Below are positions 21,401-31,316 of a DNA stretch of 64,000 nt, one piece after another. The position numbers were made by a program, and so were the translations under genes. The notes beneath the pieces are model-generated. The model was not told the origin of the DNA and made no database searches. It saw nothing but the letters and a program-made list of their open reading frames with translations. The DNA is taken from positions 1 to 64,000 of the forward strand of contig JAHDFY010000005.1 of assembly GCA_020627925.1 (NCBI GenBank), written 5' to 3'. The first letter of the stretch is position 1, and every line of letters begins with the position of its first letter. The DNA comes from a bacterium. Its GTDB lineage: Bacteria > Patescibacteriota > Gracilibacteria > Absconditabacterales > Absconditicoccaceae.

Positions 21401-22017
21401 TTGATTGCAGATCACTTTTGTCAAAAAGTTTGTTGCTCATACCACTCAATAGTTTTCATACGAAGAGAGCTGTCCTGAGGGTTTGTTGATGTAGATATTT
21501 CAAGAAAACCAGACAATACTCATCAAGACCAGTCAGATGATGTTGTTTGCTCATATGAGGGTATAAATGGAGCAAGCTCTGGGAATGTAATAGTAAATCT
21601 TTTTACAGAACAATCTTGTCCTTTTGCATCCGCAAGAGGAGTTCCAATGATATTATTACCACTATCATAATAGGTAATGATTCCTTGATTAAAAGTATTT
21701 GCCTCAAGAGTTCCAACAATATAACATGTTCATATAGGAATGATTTCCTCGATAACAACATTGTGTGCAGTTTCCGATCCAATGTTGTCATAGGTTATAA
21801 AATAATCGATAGTATCATCACGTGATGTGTGAGTTAATGAATGGAAAAAATTTCCAGTTCCTATTTTTGTGATGCTCAAATCAGTCTGAGAGTTGCCGCC
21901 AGAACTTGCGTACACATGCGGAACATAAAAAAACTCAAAATTATTTTGTAATCATGAAAAACAAGAGACGACCAAAAATAACAAAAATAGTGAAAATGAG
22001 TAATATTTAGACATCAT
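18496..22017 (-). CDS. Large secreted FG-GAP/DUF11 surface protein ending in LPRTG
   Basis: This 1173-residue protein is read through several dozen TGA codons. It has a signal peptide (YYSFSLFLLFLVVSCF), a DUF11-like domain (about 45-115), at least six FG-GAP/VCBS-type Asp-rich loops (FLDIDNDGKIES, FADTDGDGAYDT, FLDLDNNGSHET, PMDTDGDNLYET, VDFNQDGRTDG) that should form a calcium-binding beta-propeller, then further DUF11/CARDB-like beta-sandwich domains (about 640-1000). An acidic/Thr-rich stalk leads to SLPRTGAPEFN and the stop. LPRTG looks like a sortase motif (its Gly is TGA), but no hydrophobic or charged tail follows. A surface adhesin role is inferred from the architecture. The start is one of two adjacent ATGs (22017 or 22014). 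Confidence 0.8.
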
Positions 22018-22278
22018 GTAATTTCTTTTGTTAATGCAATCTGATAAAAGCAAGACATAGTATATGGCAGTTAATTGTATAAAAAAATAAAAATAAGGCA
22101 AATTTTTGTAGATATTTATTGTTTTGTTTTTGTTGAGTAAAACAGGGGTTTCGCTTTTTTTATTATCGTTGCAGTTATACCGCAAAAAACTATAGTAAAA
22201 TAAGTTATAGTAAAAAAAAATGATACAACGCCAGTCCTGTTAGTTGAGCGATTGGCTTTATCTTTTCCATCAATAGTC

Positions 22279-23418
22279 ATGACAAAAGCACCGTATTATA
22301 TGACAAAATATTTCTGACAAAAAACAACAATCGTTCTTGCTCTTTCGTGAGGTCCAGATAGTATGTTTTTGTTGTCGCTTCTTCGCTCTTATCGAGATGA
22401 AAAACAACTCCCAAACGATCATTTGGTTGTTTGTACGATCAATCATAAGACAAGACCCGAAACCGATCAGGAAGTCGCATTTTTGCAAGACTATTGCAAA
22501 GACTATCCTTTTGAATGTATAGACTACCAAGGAACTGATTTTTCCGAAAGAGCATTGAGGAATTTTAGGTATCAATCATTATATAACGTATACAAAAAAT
22601 ATAAGGCTGATTTCCTCGTTTTATGACATCATCTCAACGATCGCGTTGAATCATTCATGTTGCATATGCGCCGCGGTGCATCACTCAACGGAATGAGAGG
22701 TATGCAGATAGTACAGCCCTCTTGGTTTTCTGCGGATATGACGCTTTTTAGACCATTATTGACCACTACAAGAGAGGAAATACTTACGCAAGTTACCAAC
22801 AAAAAAATACCTCATTTTATGGATCCAACCAATGTAGATCCAACCATATCACAAAGAAATAAACTTAGAAATGATATCATGCCTTGGTTATTGAACGAAG
22901 AGCAGCAGCCAACAAATTTTCTCTCAAGTATGCAACAGTTGTTTGACTATTTGGATCAGCCTTCCTCATCGATAACCCCCTTTTTGCTCAAGTTGAAGCC
23001 ATCGGATTATTGGAACGCGCAATGGTACTACAAACGACAAAACAAAGAGCAAAACATCACACTAGATCATATTGTTGCTCTTTTGAAACAAACGAATACC
23101 TACAAAAATATTTCTCATGCAAATCTTCGTGAAATACACAAATTTTTGACTCATAGCACGTCAGGATACAAATTCTTCAACGGAGTGTATCGATTTATCG
23201 CGCATGGCGCTGTCTACTTGATCAAAGCACCCCATGACTTCCGAAAAGTTACTCCACAGCAATCAGCATTTGCTCAAGCAACAGATCTTGTTAGATCCAA
23301 ATCCCGATCAAAGTACTGCATCGCACAAAAAATTCCTATTTTTCGAAGAAACTTCATCAAAGTCACCAAATCCTGAAACCAGATCACGAAGGTATTCCTA
23401 GAGGGGGTGGAGTATTAG
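22279..23418 (+). CDS. tilS: tRNA(Ile)-lysidine synthetase
   Basis: TilS converts C34 of the CAU-anticodon tRNA-Ile to lysidine so that it reads AUA codons. The 379-residue product has the PP-loop ATP motif SGGPDS (residues 23-28), whose first glycine is TGA. It continues with TINHKTRPETDQE, RALRNFRYQSLY, the GHHLNDRVESFMLHMRRG segment (Gly from TGA) and RPLLTTTREEI. The C-terminal region (about 220-379) is more divergent. The gene stands between the divergent surface protein and a TM/coiled-coil gene and is probably the first gene of a rightward unit. Confidence 0.94.
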
Positions 23419-23526
23419 AAAGCTTATATTTGATTGAAAATGGTAAGCAAATCACGCAACTTCACTTGCAAAAATACTCATGAAATCTATTGTTGTGTTA
23501 TTGTTTATTCGGTAGATATTTCATTT

Positions 23527-24084
23527 ATGAATTTGAATGATTATACCTCGTATCTCAATATTGAGGCGATTATTGCTCGTTTGCAAGGACGAGGATTTTA
23601 TGTCACCAATTCGTTGGTTGATGATTTGTTTATCTACTGGCGAGTAGTGATTGCATATGTTGTTTTGGTAATGATTCTTGCATTGATTGCTTACAAAATA
23701 TATCACAATTATTTTCGTGTTTTGAGAAAATATGTTTACAAAGTTGATGAAGTGCTTTATCGTTTTGTTGACACAGTACACCAAAAAAAAGATACAATTT
23801 ATCAATATGAAGAAACGATAGCGGTCCTTTTTGCTGCAAAAAAAGAATTACTTCATAGTAAAAATCCCAACTATATTGATGGATTTGATGTCATCAAAAA
23901 AGAGGTAGAATATATGGAAAAAGTGGTCGATGTAACGATTTTGACAAAAGAAGAGTTAGCGAAGCTTGATACCATGAGACAATTTGTGATCCATACTCGC
24001 TATAATTACCAAAGACTTTGTATTTTATTGGCATTTATGACGGGGGGGATCTATCGACTAGCGCACAAAAAATTGTTTTACTAA
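23527..24084 (+). CDS. Single-pass membrane protein with coiled coil
   Basis: This 185-residue protein is of unknown function. I chose ATG 23527 (MNLNDYTSYL); an earlier in-frame ATG at 23434 would add 31 residues that do not look like coding sequence. It has one strong membrane segment (about residues 39-58: VVIAYVVLVMILALIAYKIY), then a helical, Lys/Glu/Tyr-rich coiled-coil domain with the pattern of LemA-like helical bundles, and a final weak hydrophobic segment near residue 168. No TGA codons are present. It lies between tilS and the frr promoter. Confidence 0.7.
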   Translation: MNLNDYTSYLNIEAIIARLQGRGFYVTNSLVDDLFIYWRVVIAYVVLVMILALIAYKIYHNYFRVLRKYVYKVDEVLYRFVDTVHQKKDTIYQYEETIAVLFAAKKELLHSKNPNYIDGFDVIKKEVEYMEKVVDVTILTKEELAKLDTMRQFVIHTRYNYQRLCILLAFMTGGIYRLAHKKLFY

Positions 24085-24104
24085 AGATAAGTAAGGACTA
24101 CCAC

Positions 24105-24132
24105 TTGCAAAAACTACTTACAAAACTATAGT
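24105..24132 (+). promoter_or_regulatory. Candidate promoter of frr
   Basis: TTGCAA (24105-24110), a 16-base spacer and TATAGT (24127-24132) lie about 45 bases before the frr start. It is the same -35 type as clpB and the pilin gene. Confidence 0.5.
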
Positions 24133-24177
24133 GAACGTTAATGAATTTGTAATTATTTACCTTTTTTTGAAAATATA

Positions 24178-24726
24178 ATGGACGTGGCTGCTTGTAAAGC
24201 AAATATGCAAAAAGCTGTAGACTATCTATCAAATGAACTTTCGACGCTTTCGGTATGAAGAGCAAATAAATCATTGGTAGAGTCAATTAATGTTGATACG
24301 TGATACGGTATGATGAACGTAGGTTCTATCGCGAATATCACAACCCCTGATGCGCAAACAATTAGAATTGAACCATGGGACAAGGGTGTTATGGCCGGTC
24401 TTGAAAAGGGAATTTATGATGCGGATACAGGACTAACTCCACAAAATCAAGGAGATTACATTATGATCAAAATCCCAGCGCTTACACAAGAAAGAAGACA
24501 AGAAATTGCAAAAAAAGTAAAGCAAATGGGAGAAGATGCAAAAGCAACAGTTAGAAAACGTAGACAAGAAGAACGTGACGCTATCAAGAAATTACATGAT
24601 GAAAAAGAAATTTCAGAAGATCAAAAGAATGCTGATGAAGCAAATGTTGATGTGATTACCAAAGAATTCAATGACGTTATTGATGATATCGTAAAGACAA
24701 AATCACAAGATGTTTTGAGTATGTAA
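24178..24726 (+). CDS. frr: Ribosome recycling factor
   Basis: RRF splits post-termination ribosomes with EF-G. The 182-residue product matches the family length (about 185). It has VGRANKSLVESINVD near the N terminus (first Gly TGA), GSIANITTPDAQTIRIEPWDKG, and the long three-helix bundle with EERDAIKKLHDEKEISEDQK. Two TGA codons lie near the start, so standard-code callers would begin at an internal ATG and lose about 44 residues. yidC follows 47 bases downstream. Confidence 0.96.
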
Positions 24727-24773
24727 TGGTACTGATCAATTGAATTATCTTACTTAATTATTAATTATTGTTC

Positions 24774-25619
24774 ATGAACTTATTCTGACTATTATTCAAC
24801 GAATTCCTCTATCGTCCTATCTTCAATGTGCTAATGTTCTTTTTGGCGACGTTTGAAGGTAATCTCGGTCTTGCAATTATCCTTTTGACCTTGCTTGTAA
24901 GATTCCTTCTTATGCTCAAAGTTGGATCGCCTCATGACATGCAAAAAAATATGGGTTCTTTTCAACAAAAAACCCAAAAAATTCAAGAAAAATATAAAGA
25001 TGATCCAGAAAAAATGGGTCAAGAGCTTATGAAAGTAATGAAAAGTGAAGGAGGAGGACCGCTCAAAGGATGTTTGGGTATGCTGATTCAAATTCCAGTG
25101 ATGCTTTGATTGTTTTGAGTGATTTCTACGATAGCAAGCAAACTTGGTGCAGCAGGAAGAACTGCCTCTCTTGGCTTTTCACAATCATTCAAAGAGCAAA
25201 CATATAGTTTTTTGGAAGGATACGCTTCTAATTACTTGATGGAAACTGCTGATGCATTTCAACAATTTTTTCTTGGATGGGATCTGCTTTCACCAGGAAA
25301 TCGAACAGTAACAATTATTGCATGTTCATTGATGTATATCAATATGAAAATGATGAATGCAGTAAGACCAATGACACAACCATCTATTCCTGGTGCAAAT
25401 ATGCCAGATATGAGCAAAATGATGAACTTCATGAATCTGTTCATCGTAATCATGATGGGGCTATTTGTGTACAACACGTCAACAGGAGTAGGATTATATA
25501 TTCTAACAACAACGGTATTTAGTATCGGACAATTTATTTACCAACAAAGAGCGTTGGTAAGTGCAAAATTACAATCATGGAAAAAAGGAGGACAAAATAT
25601 CGTTGTTGATAAAAAATAA
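24774..25619 (+). CDS. yidC: YidC/Oxa1-type membrane protein insertase
   Basis: YidC inserts and folds inner-membrane proteins, alone or with SecYEG. The 281-residue product has no periplasmic P1 domain, as in Gram-positive and CPR homologues. TM1 is near residues 20-40, followed by a cytoplasmic charged hairpin (QQKTQKIQEKYKDDPEKMGQ) and PLKGCLGMLIQIPVMLGLFGV with two TGA-encoded glycines. The later TM segments end in FVYNTSTGVGLYILTT. A basic tail closes the protein. It shares the frr transcription unit and ends at a strong terminator. secD lies about 3.4 kb downstream. Confidence 0.95.
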
Positions 25620-25624
25620 ATAAG

Positions 25625-25660
25625 AAACGCTTGGAAGATACTATTCCAAGCGTTTTTTTT
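25625..25660 (+). terminator. Rho-independent terminator of frr-yidC
   Basis: A 12-bp perfect hairpin (AAACGCTTGGAA / TTCCAAGCGTTT, 7-nt loop) with eight T begins 6 bases after the yidC stop. Confidence 0.93.
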
Positions 25661-25722
25661 GTTGTTATTGATATGCAAATACATATCTTCAACATACTAT
25701 TAACAAAAAAATAATACCAACT

Positions 25723-26226
25723 ATGAATATGAAACAAAAAATAAAACCTATTAAGCTCGTATTTGCTAGGACTTTTGGTCAAATATTAACTATTCTTACC
25801 ACTGTCTTTCTCTTTTATGTAGGAATTTTTGAATGGGCAGTTATACAATGCTTGTCCTTTATTTGGGAAAGCAATCTTATTATGGTACCCATTACAAATT
25901 TCATTTTCGCACCTATACCGAGTGAAAATATGTTTGAAATTGGGTTTCATTGTTTTTTCCAAATAGCACTACTAAATCCTATTTTTATTTTTTTGATAAG
26001 TCCAAGTGTGGGCTATCGCAAAAAGATATTGCGAAAAATACTTGCCTTTGGTATGTGTGTACTGCTTTGTGCTGTTTGCTTTAGTAGTTATGTCTCTCAA
26101 AATATAGGAATAAGTCTTAATCTTTACGTAGTAGGAACAGTGATTGTTGTTGTCTTTTTGATTGGACTTGTTACTTTATTGATTGGCTTTATTACATGGC
26201 TGATTAAACTAGTAATGCGAGTCTAA
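25723..26226 (+). CDS. Four-helix membrane protein of unknown function
   Basis: This 167-residue protein has a basic N terminus and four hydrophobic segments (about residues 18-38, 72-92, 107-125 and 133-158). No charged or catalytic motif stands out and I recognise no family. It contains no TGA codons. It sits alone between two strong terminators, so it is a single-gene unit. Confidence 0.7.
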   Translation: MNMKQKIKPIKLVFARTFGQILTILTTVFLFYVGIFEWAVIQCLSFIWESNLIMVPITNFIFAPIPSENMFEIGFHCFFQIALLNPIFIFLISPSVGYRKKILRKILAFGMCVLLCAVCFSSYVSQNIGISLNLYVVGTVIVVVFLIGLVTLLIGFITWLIKLVMRV

Positions 26227-26262
26227 AATACTCTAGGCCCTTTGCAAAAATGATTATAGAAT

Positions 26263-26298
26263 AAAAACTCACCGAACGATCTGTTCGGTGAGTTTTTT
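26263..26298 (+). terminator. Rho-independent terminator
   Basis: A 15-bp perfect hairpin (arm AAAAACTCACCGAAC, 5-nt loop) runs into a T stretch, 37 bases after the membrane-protein stop. The A run on the other side would also allow leftward termination. Confidence 0.92.
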
Positions 26299-26411
26299 AG
26301 ATATATAAAATATTGCAAATAAACGAAATGAATCGTATTCGACTTACCATTGATTCCTCTACTATAAACACTACAACTGAGCTACTATAATTACCACATG
26401 ACAACAAAAAA

Positions 26412-27269
26412 ATGACAATAATACTTTCTGGAAAAAAATACGCACGTGATATGAAGAATTCTCTTCAAAAGACTATCGCAGAAAACAAGCGGTCAGATTT
26501 TTATGTTGCTATACTTTTTTTTGGTGATAACTATGGTTCTCGTATTTATACCAAAATGAAAAAAAAGTTTGGTGAAGAAATTGGTATGAATGTTCGTATT
26601 CTATGACAAGAAAAAAATTACGATACAAGTGATGTGTTGGCGCTTATCCAGACACTTAATAATGATCAACAATGTATAGGAATTATGGTGCAATTGCCAC
26701 TACCAACACATTTAGAAGCGGATAAATGACGTATTCTTACTGCAATTGATCACAAAAAAGACATTGATGGTTTGTGAGGAGAAGCCTTTGGGAAGGCTCT
26801 TGTTTTGGAAGAAGGATTTATGCCAGCAACACCAGCTGCCGTTATTGGCCTGCTTGATCATTATCATGTAACACTCAAAGGAAAAATTGTAGCAGTGATT
26901 GGACAAAGCTTGTTGGTTGGCTCTCCTTTGGCAACTATTTTGATGCAAAGAGGGGCGTCTGTTTTTTCATGTAATGAATATGCAGACCAACAAACTCTAA
27001 AATCGATAACAAAAAAATCAGATATCATCATTGCTTGTACATGAGTAGTGCACCTTATTGATCAATCTTATATAAGAGATGATCAATCACAAACTGTTAT
27101 TGATGTGGGGTATGGTCAAAAAAATGGAAAACCAGCAGGAGATCTTGATGTTGACTCGGTTGCGCCGTTTTTGCAAGCATATTCACCTGTGCCAGGTGGG
27201 GTAGGCCCAGCGACGATTGCTCATCTTTTCAACAACATCACTGTTCTCAAAAAAGTGTATTGATTCTAA
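26412..27269 (+). CDS. folD: Bifunctional methylenetetrahydrofolate dehydrogenase/cyclohydrolase
   Basis: FolD interconverts 5,10-methylene-THF and 10-formyl-THF with NADP. The 285-residue product matches the family length and carries its motifs in order: SRIYTKMKKKFGEEIGM (catalytic Tyr and Lys), MVQLPLPTHL, DHKKDIDGL, PATPAAVIGLL, the Rossmann motif VIGQSLLVGSPLATIL, DVGYGQKNGKPAGDLD and PVPGGVGPATIAHL. Five TGA codons are in frame, including the penultimate codon: the protein ends VYGF, two codons past where the standard code would stop. A TPR-protein gene follows 24 bases later. Confidence 0.95.
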
Positions 27270-27293
27270 CTATTTACTTTGCCATCGGAAGGT

Positions 27294-28889
27294 ATGACCA
27301 AAAAAAAATCACTTATAGGACAAAAAATTATTCAAGGCCTGTTTCTGGTTATGATTGTTGCATGGTTGGCTTTTTTGTTTCGCCAAAAATACCAAGAAAC
27401 ACAAAATAATGCTGGGGAAAATACTACAAACAACACAACACAATTATCACATACCAATACATCACCATCAACTACGTGATCAGTAACACAAGAAGAGAAA
27501 CAATCACCGGTAGTACACAATGAATCAATCAAAAAAACTATCACAGATAATACCAAACGTTATAATTTGGAAAAACTTGATATCGCTCAAATAAAAACTC
27601 TTTTTCAAGAATCTGCAATTGTAGGAAATGCTGATACTGCACTTGTTTTGGAACACCTGTACAAAACAACCCAACAAGAAAAAATACTCAAAACTCTTAT
27701 TGAGGTGCTGGTTGCAGAATATCGTTTTGATCAAGCATATTCGTATCTGCAGTCGTATGAGCATAATAATTACAAAATTGTCGATCCTCATACGGCATTA
27801 TATGTACTTATGAATTCAGAATTAATACAAGTAGGAAAAGAGTCCAACAAAGATTTGTTGCTTCGTCAAATTAATTATTTTCATCAGTTTGGACATATTT
27901 CAAGCGACGACAAGGCCTTTTACAGTTCGCTGCTTGCGCTATATGACAATAACCTTGAGCAATTTGCATCATTGGTTGATTCTATTACAGATCCCAAATA
28001 TGCACAATTCAAAGCAGATACAACAAAATCAATAACTATGGGACAGCATTCTTCAGATCTTCCTGTTTATTATACAAGAGGATTGCTTGCACTGGACGTG
28101 ATGCAGTATGGATACTTTAAATTAGCACAACAGATTTCTGTTGCTATTTTGCTTGAAAATGATGGTTATGATTTACCATATCAAATTCTTGCATATTCTC
28201 ATTTTGTGATGAATAATTGGGATAGAGCTATTGAGTATCTTCAAATATTGTTAGAACAAGAAACACTGACCTATCAAGAAAATTACAAACTTCTTGCTGG
28301 TATTGCTCACTATCGAAAAGGACAACATAAACAAGCGATTCTTTTTCTTTCTCAAATGCCAAAAAACCACCCATTTTTTATTGATATTCTTAGATATCAA
28401 ATAGCTGCGTATACAGCAATGGGAGATGTAAAAAATATGATGCAATCATATCAACAATTGTTGGGGCAATCGGCAATGACGGCTCTTGATTATTATAGTT
28501 TTTTTGAAAAAGTATTGTATGAGCCACTCGTGAGTGGATCAGGTTACACAGCAGCATGAGTTAATGAATACCTTATCAAACAGTACACCGCTACTTGTTG
28601 ACAAAGACTAGCAACAAAAGACCAGCACATCTGTGAGTATGGTCAAGCAGGACTCTTGCTGTATCAAAAAGACACAAAAGCTGCAACAGAACTTTTGCAA
28701 AAATTACGTTATACGATAGAGAAGTCCTACGTATTTTCTGCTTTGTGAGACTATTATCATCGTGATGGACAGATCAAAAAAGCACAAGAAATGTATACAA
28801 AAGCAGTTGCTTTGGCGGTTGACGAAGGACTCAAAAACTCTACCCAAAAAAAGTTAGTGGAGCTCTTGCAAATACAACCCATACAATAA
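27294..28889 (+). CDS. Membrane-anchored TPR-like repeat protein
   Basis: This 531-residue protein starts at ATG 27294 with GGAAGG just upstream. A basic N terminus, one membrane segment (about 13-31: IIQGLFLVMIVAWLAFLF) and a Thr/Asn/Ser-rich linker lead to helical repeats from about residue 90 to the end. Pairs of helices such as LPYQILAYSHFVMNNWDRAIEYLQILLE, YKLLAGIAHYRKGQHKQAILFL and LGDYYHRDGQIKKAQEMYTKAV follow the 34-residue TPR pattern (W/Y...LG..Y...G....A...Y..A). Such proteins usually scaffold other proteins; the partner is unknown. It is probably co-transcribed with folD. Confidence 0.8.
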
Positions 28890-28984
28890 AGCCAAAATTA
28901 CTAGATTTTATCTTGAAATAGTACTGTATAACCATACAAACAACCAAGATAACTAGTGATTTTTTTATTAACGTAAATCCGACC

Positions 28985-31249
28985 ATGAAAAGGAAACTGA
29001 AAGTATCAAAAGCGATTATTTATGCATTTGGAGCGTTGCTGATAGCATTATATGTTGTACTCTTTACTGGAAGAGTAACAGACCCAGCAACTGAACAAAC
29101 AAGATGGACTTGGTTTACTCCTAATGGTCTTCAAAGCTTTAGGCTAGGAATGGATGTGTCATGAGGAGTGAGACTGACCTACAAAGTTGATTTTTCTAAA
29201 TATGCACAACAATACGCAACGATAGAAGAATTGTCAGCTATGAAAAAAAACGCCCTCAATATTATCAAAAACCAAATTGATAAGAGAGTCTCTGTTCTTG
29301 GAGTAAGTGACTACCAAGCATACACAAAATCTATCGATGAAAATGATTACATCATTGTAGAGCTTGGAGGAGTACATAGCTTAGAACAAGCAAAAGATAT
29401 AATAGGAAAGACAGTCGAGTTAGAATTCAAACTCGCGTTTGACGAGACAAGGGACGATTCTTCTGCTGCTAGAGAACAAAGAAAATCTCTCGTTTCAGCA
29501 GTATTGCAAGACGTGCAAGCAAACCCTGACTCATTTGCGCAACTAGGACAAGGAAAGCAGTCTGATGATGTTTATTATCAAGAATTTCTTGGACAATCAA
29601 TAGAAACTCTTCCTGTTTTCTTTTCAAACAACGCTGCGTTGTTGTCTAGTATGGAATCAGGTCAAGTATCTGATGCGATATCAGGAGTGTTTCATACGTC
29701 ATATGGTTATGATCAAGAAGGTGCGCTCACATCAACTTCATTGGAAGGTCATACTATCGTTAAATTTATTGGAAAAGAAGAAAAGAAAATAGAAAAAGTA
29801 TCATTAGCAAAAGTACAAAGTGTCGCAAACATCAATAATCTATCTCTCACAACAACAGAAGTATTGTGAACGCAAGAAATTGCTCCTCAAACATTTAGGT
29901 ATGACCAAACAAAAAGTCAAATAGTGCACAACAATGGACAAGTATTGACAGGTGTCTTATGATACAATATTGATATTTATGCGCAACCAAAAGAATCTCT
30001 TATTGGAAAATCTGATGAAGAAATTGCTGCAATCAATGAAGCAGCAGCAGTACTTACTAATGAAGTAGTTGCTGCAGTACAAGCTGGTCAAGAAGTAACG
30101 GTTGAAGGTGTGCAACAACTATCTGATTCTTGGTTGGGTGATGCAGACATCAAAGGGGTAATCCCTTCGTTTGTTGTGAGTGGTGATAGTGTGCAAACAT
30201 TTGATACATTACAACAAATATTCGTAGTAAAAGTAAAACAAACAAAACAACCACAAGATGAACTCTACACAATTACAACAATAAATGAAGTAACTAACAA
30301 CAATGTTGATAAAATAAGTGAAGAATTACAAACAGAATTACTTATATCGGCGGAAACAATTTTCATCAAAGATACACCATCATGGGTTGCCGCAGTAGAC
30401 CCTGAAACAAAAGAAGTACTTAATGGTGCATATTTCAAGCAAGCTCGTTTGGACACAACACAAGGAACTCCTACTGTAGCGATTGACTTTGATGATAAAG
30501 GAAAACTAATTTTCTGTCGTATTACCAAAGCACATATCCAAGAACAAATGGCAATTTTTGTAGGAGGTGTCTTGCAAACAGCACCAACTATTCAAGACGA
30601 AATTTGTGGAGGTACGGCTATCATTAATGGTCAAGAGTCTGTTGCTGACGCAAGAAGTGTCATTGATGGATTGAATGAATGAGCGTTGCCTGCACCACTT
30701 ATCTTGGCAAACGAAGAAAAAGTTTCTCCTAGCTTGGGAGAAAGAGCATTGACTGCATCATTGATAGCAGGAGCTATTGGACTATTCGTTATCTTCTTGA
30801 TGCTATGGGCAATGTATGGTCACAGAAAAGCAACGGTAGGTATTCTTGTACTACTTATGTTCTTGGTATATTTGATGGCTTTCCTAAAAGTTATTGACTA
30901 CGCGGTATCGTTGAGTGGAATAGCTGCGATCCTCTTGTCACTAGGAATGGGTATTGATGCAAATATTTTGATCTTTGAAAGAGTTCGTGAAGAGCTAAAA
31001 AATGGTAAAAGAATGAAAGCAGCGATCGACACATGATACGCAAGAAGTTGGAATCCAATTTTTGATGGAAACTTCAGTACATTCTTTATTGCTCTCTTCC
31101 TTGTTGGTTGGGGACTATGAGTCTTCAAATGATTTGGAACAGTAATGATTTTGACCATTCTATTGATCTTACTTATCAATGTTCCCGTAACAAAACATCT
31201 ACTACACTTGTTCTTCCAAAGAAAAAAGGATTACATGAACGACAAATAA
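28985..31249 (+). CDS. secD: Protein translocase subunit SecD
   Basis: SecD uses the proton gradient to pull secreted proteins through SecYEG. The 754-residue protein has TM1 (about 9-30) and the SecD LGMDVSGGVRLTY motif (its first Gly after Ser is TGA). A large exported domain carries TMQ-like AIDFDDKGKLIF, FVGGVLQTAPTIQDEICGG and SVADARSVIDGLNEG. Five TM segments then carry GMGIDANILIFERVREELKNGK (the family hallmark) and a second half with NPIFDGNFSTFF. The exported domain is larger than usual: about 120 residues (roughly 155-290) and about 80 residues (roughly 345-430) intervene between conserved parts. No secF follows. Confidence 0.93.
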
Positions 31250-31316
31250 AACACCCATAGAGATTGTTGTGCGTGCAAGCCTTCAATCTCTTTTTTATCA
31301 TTCGTATGACAAAACC

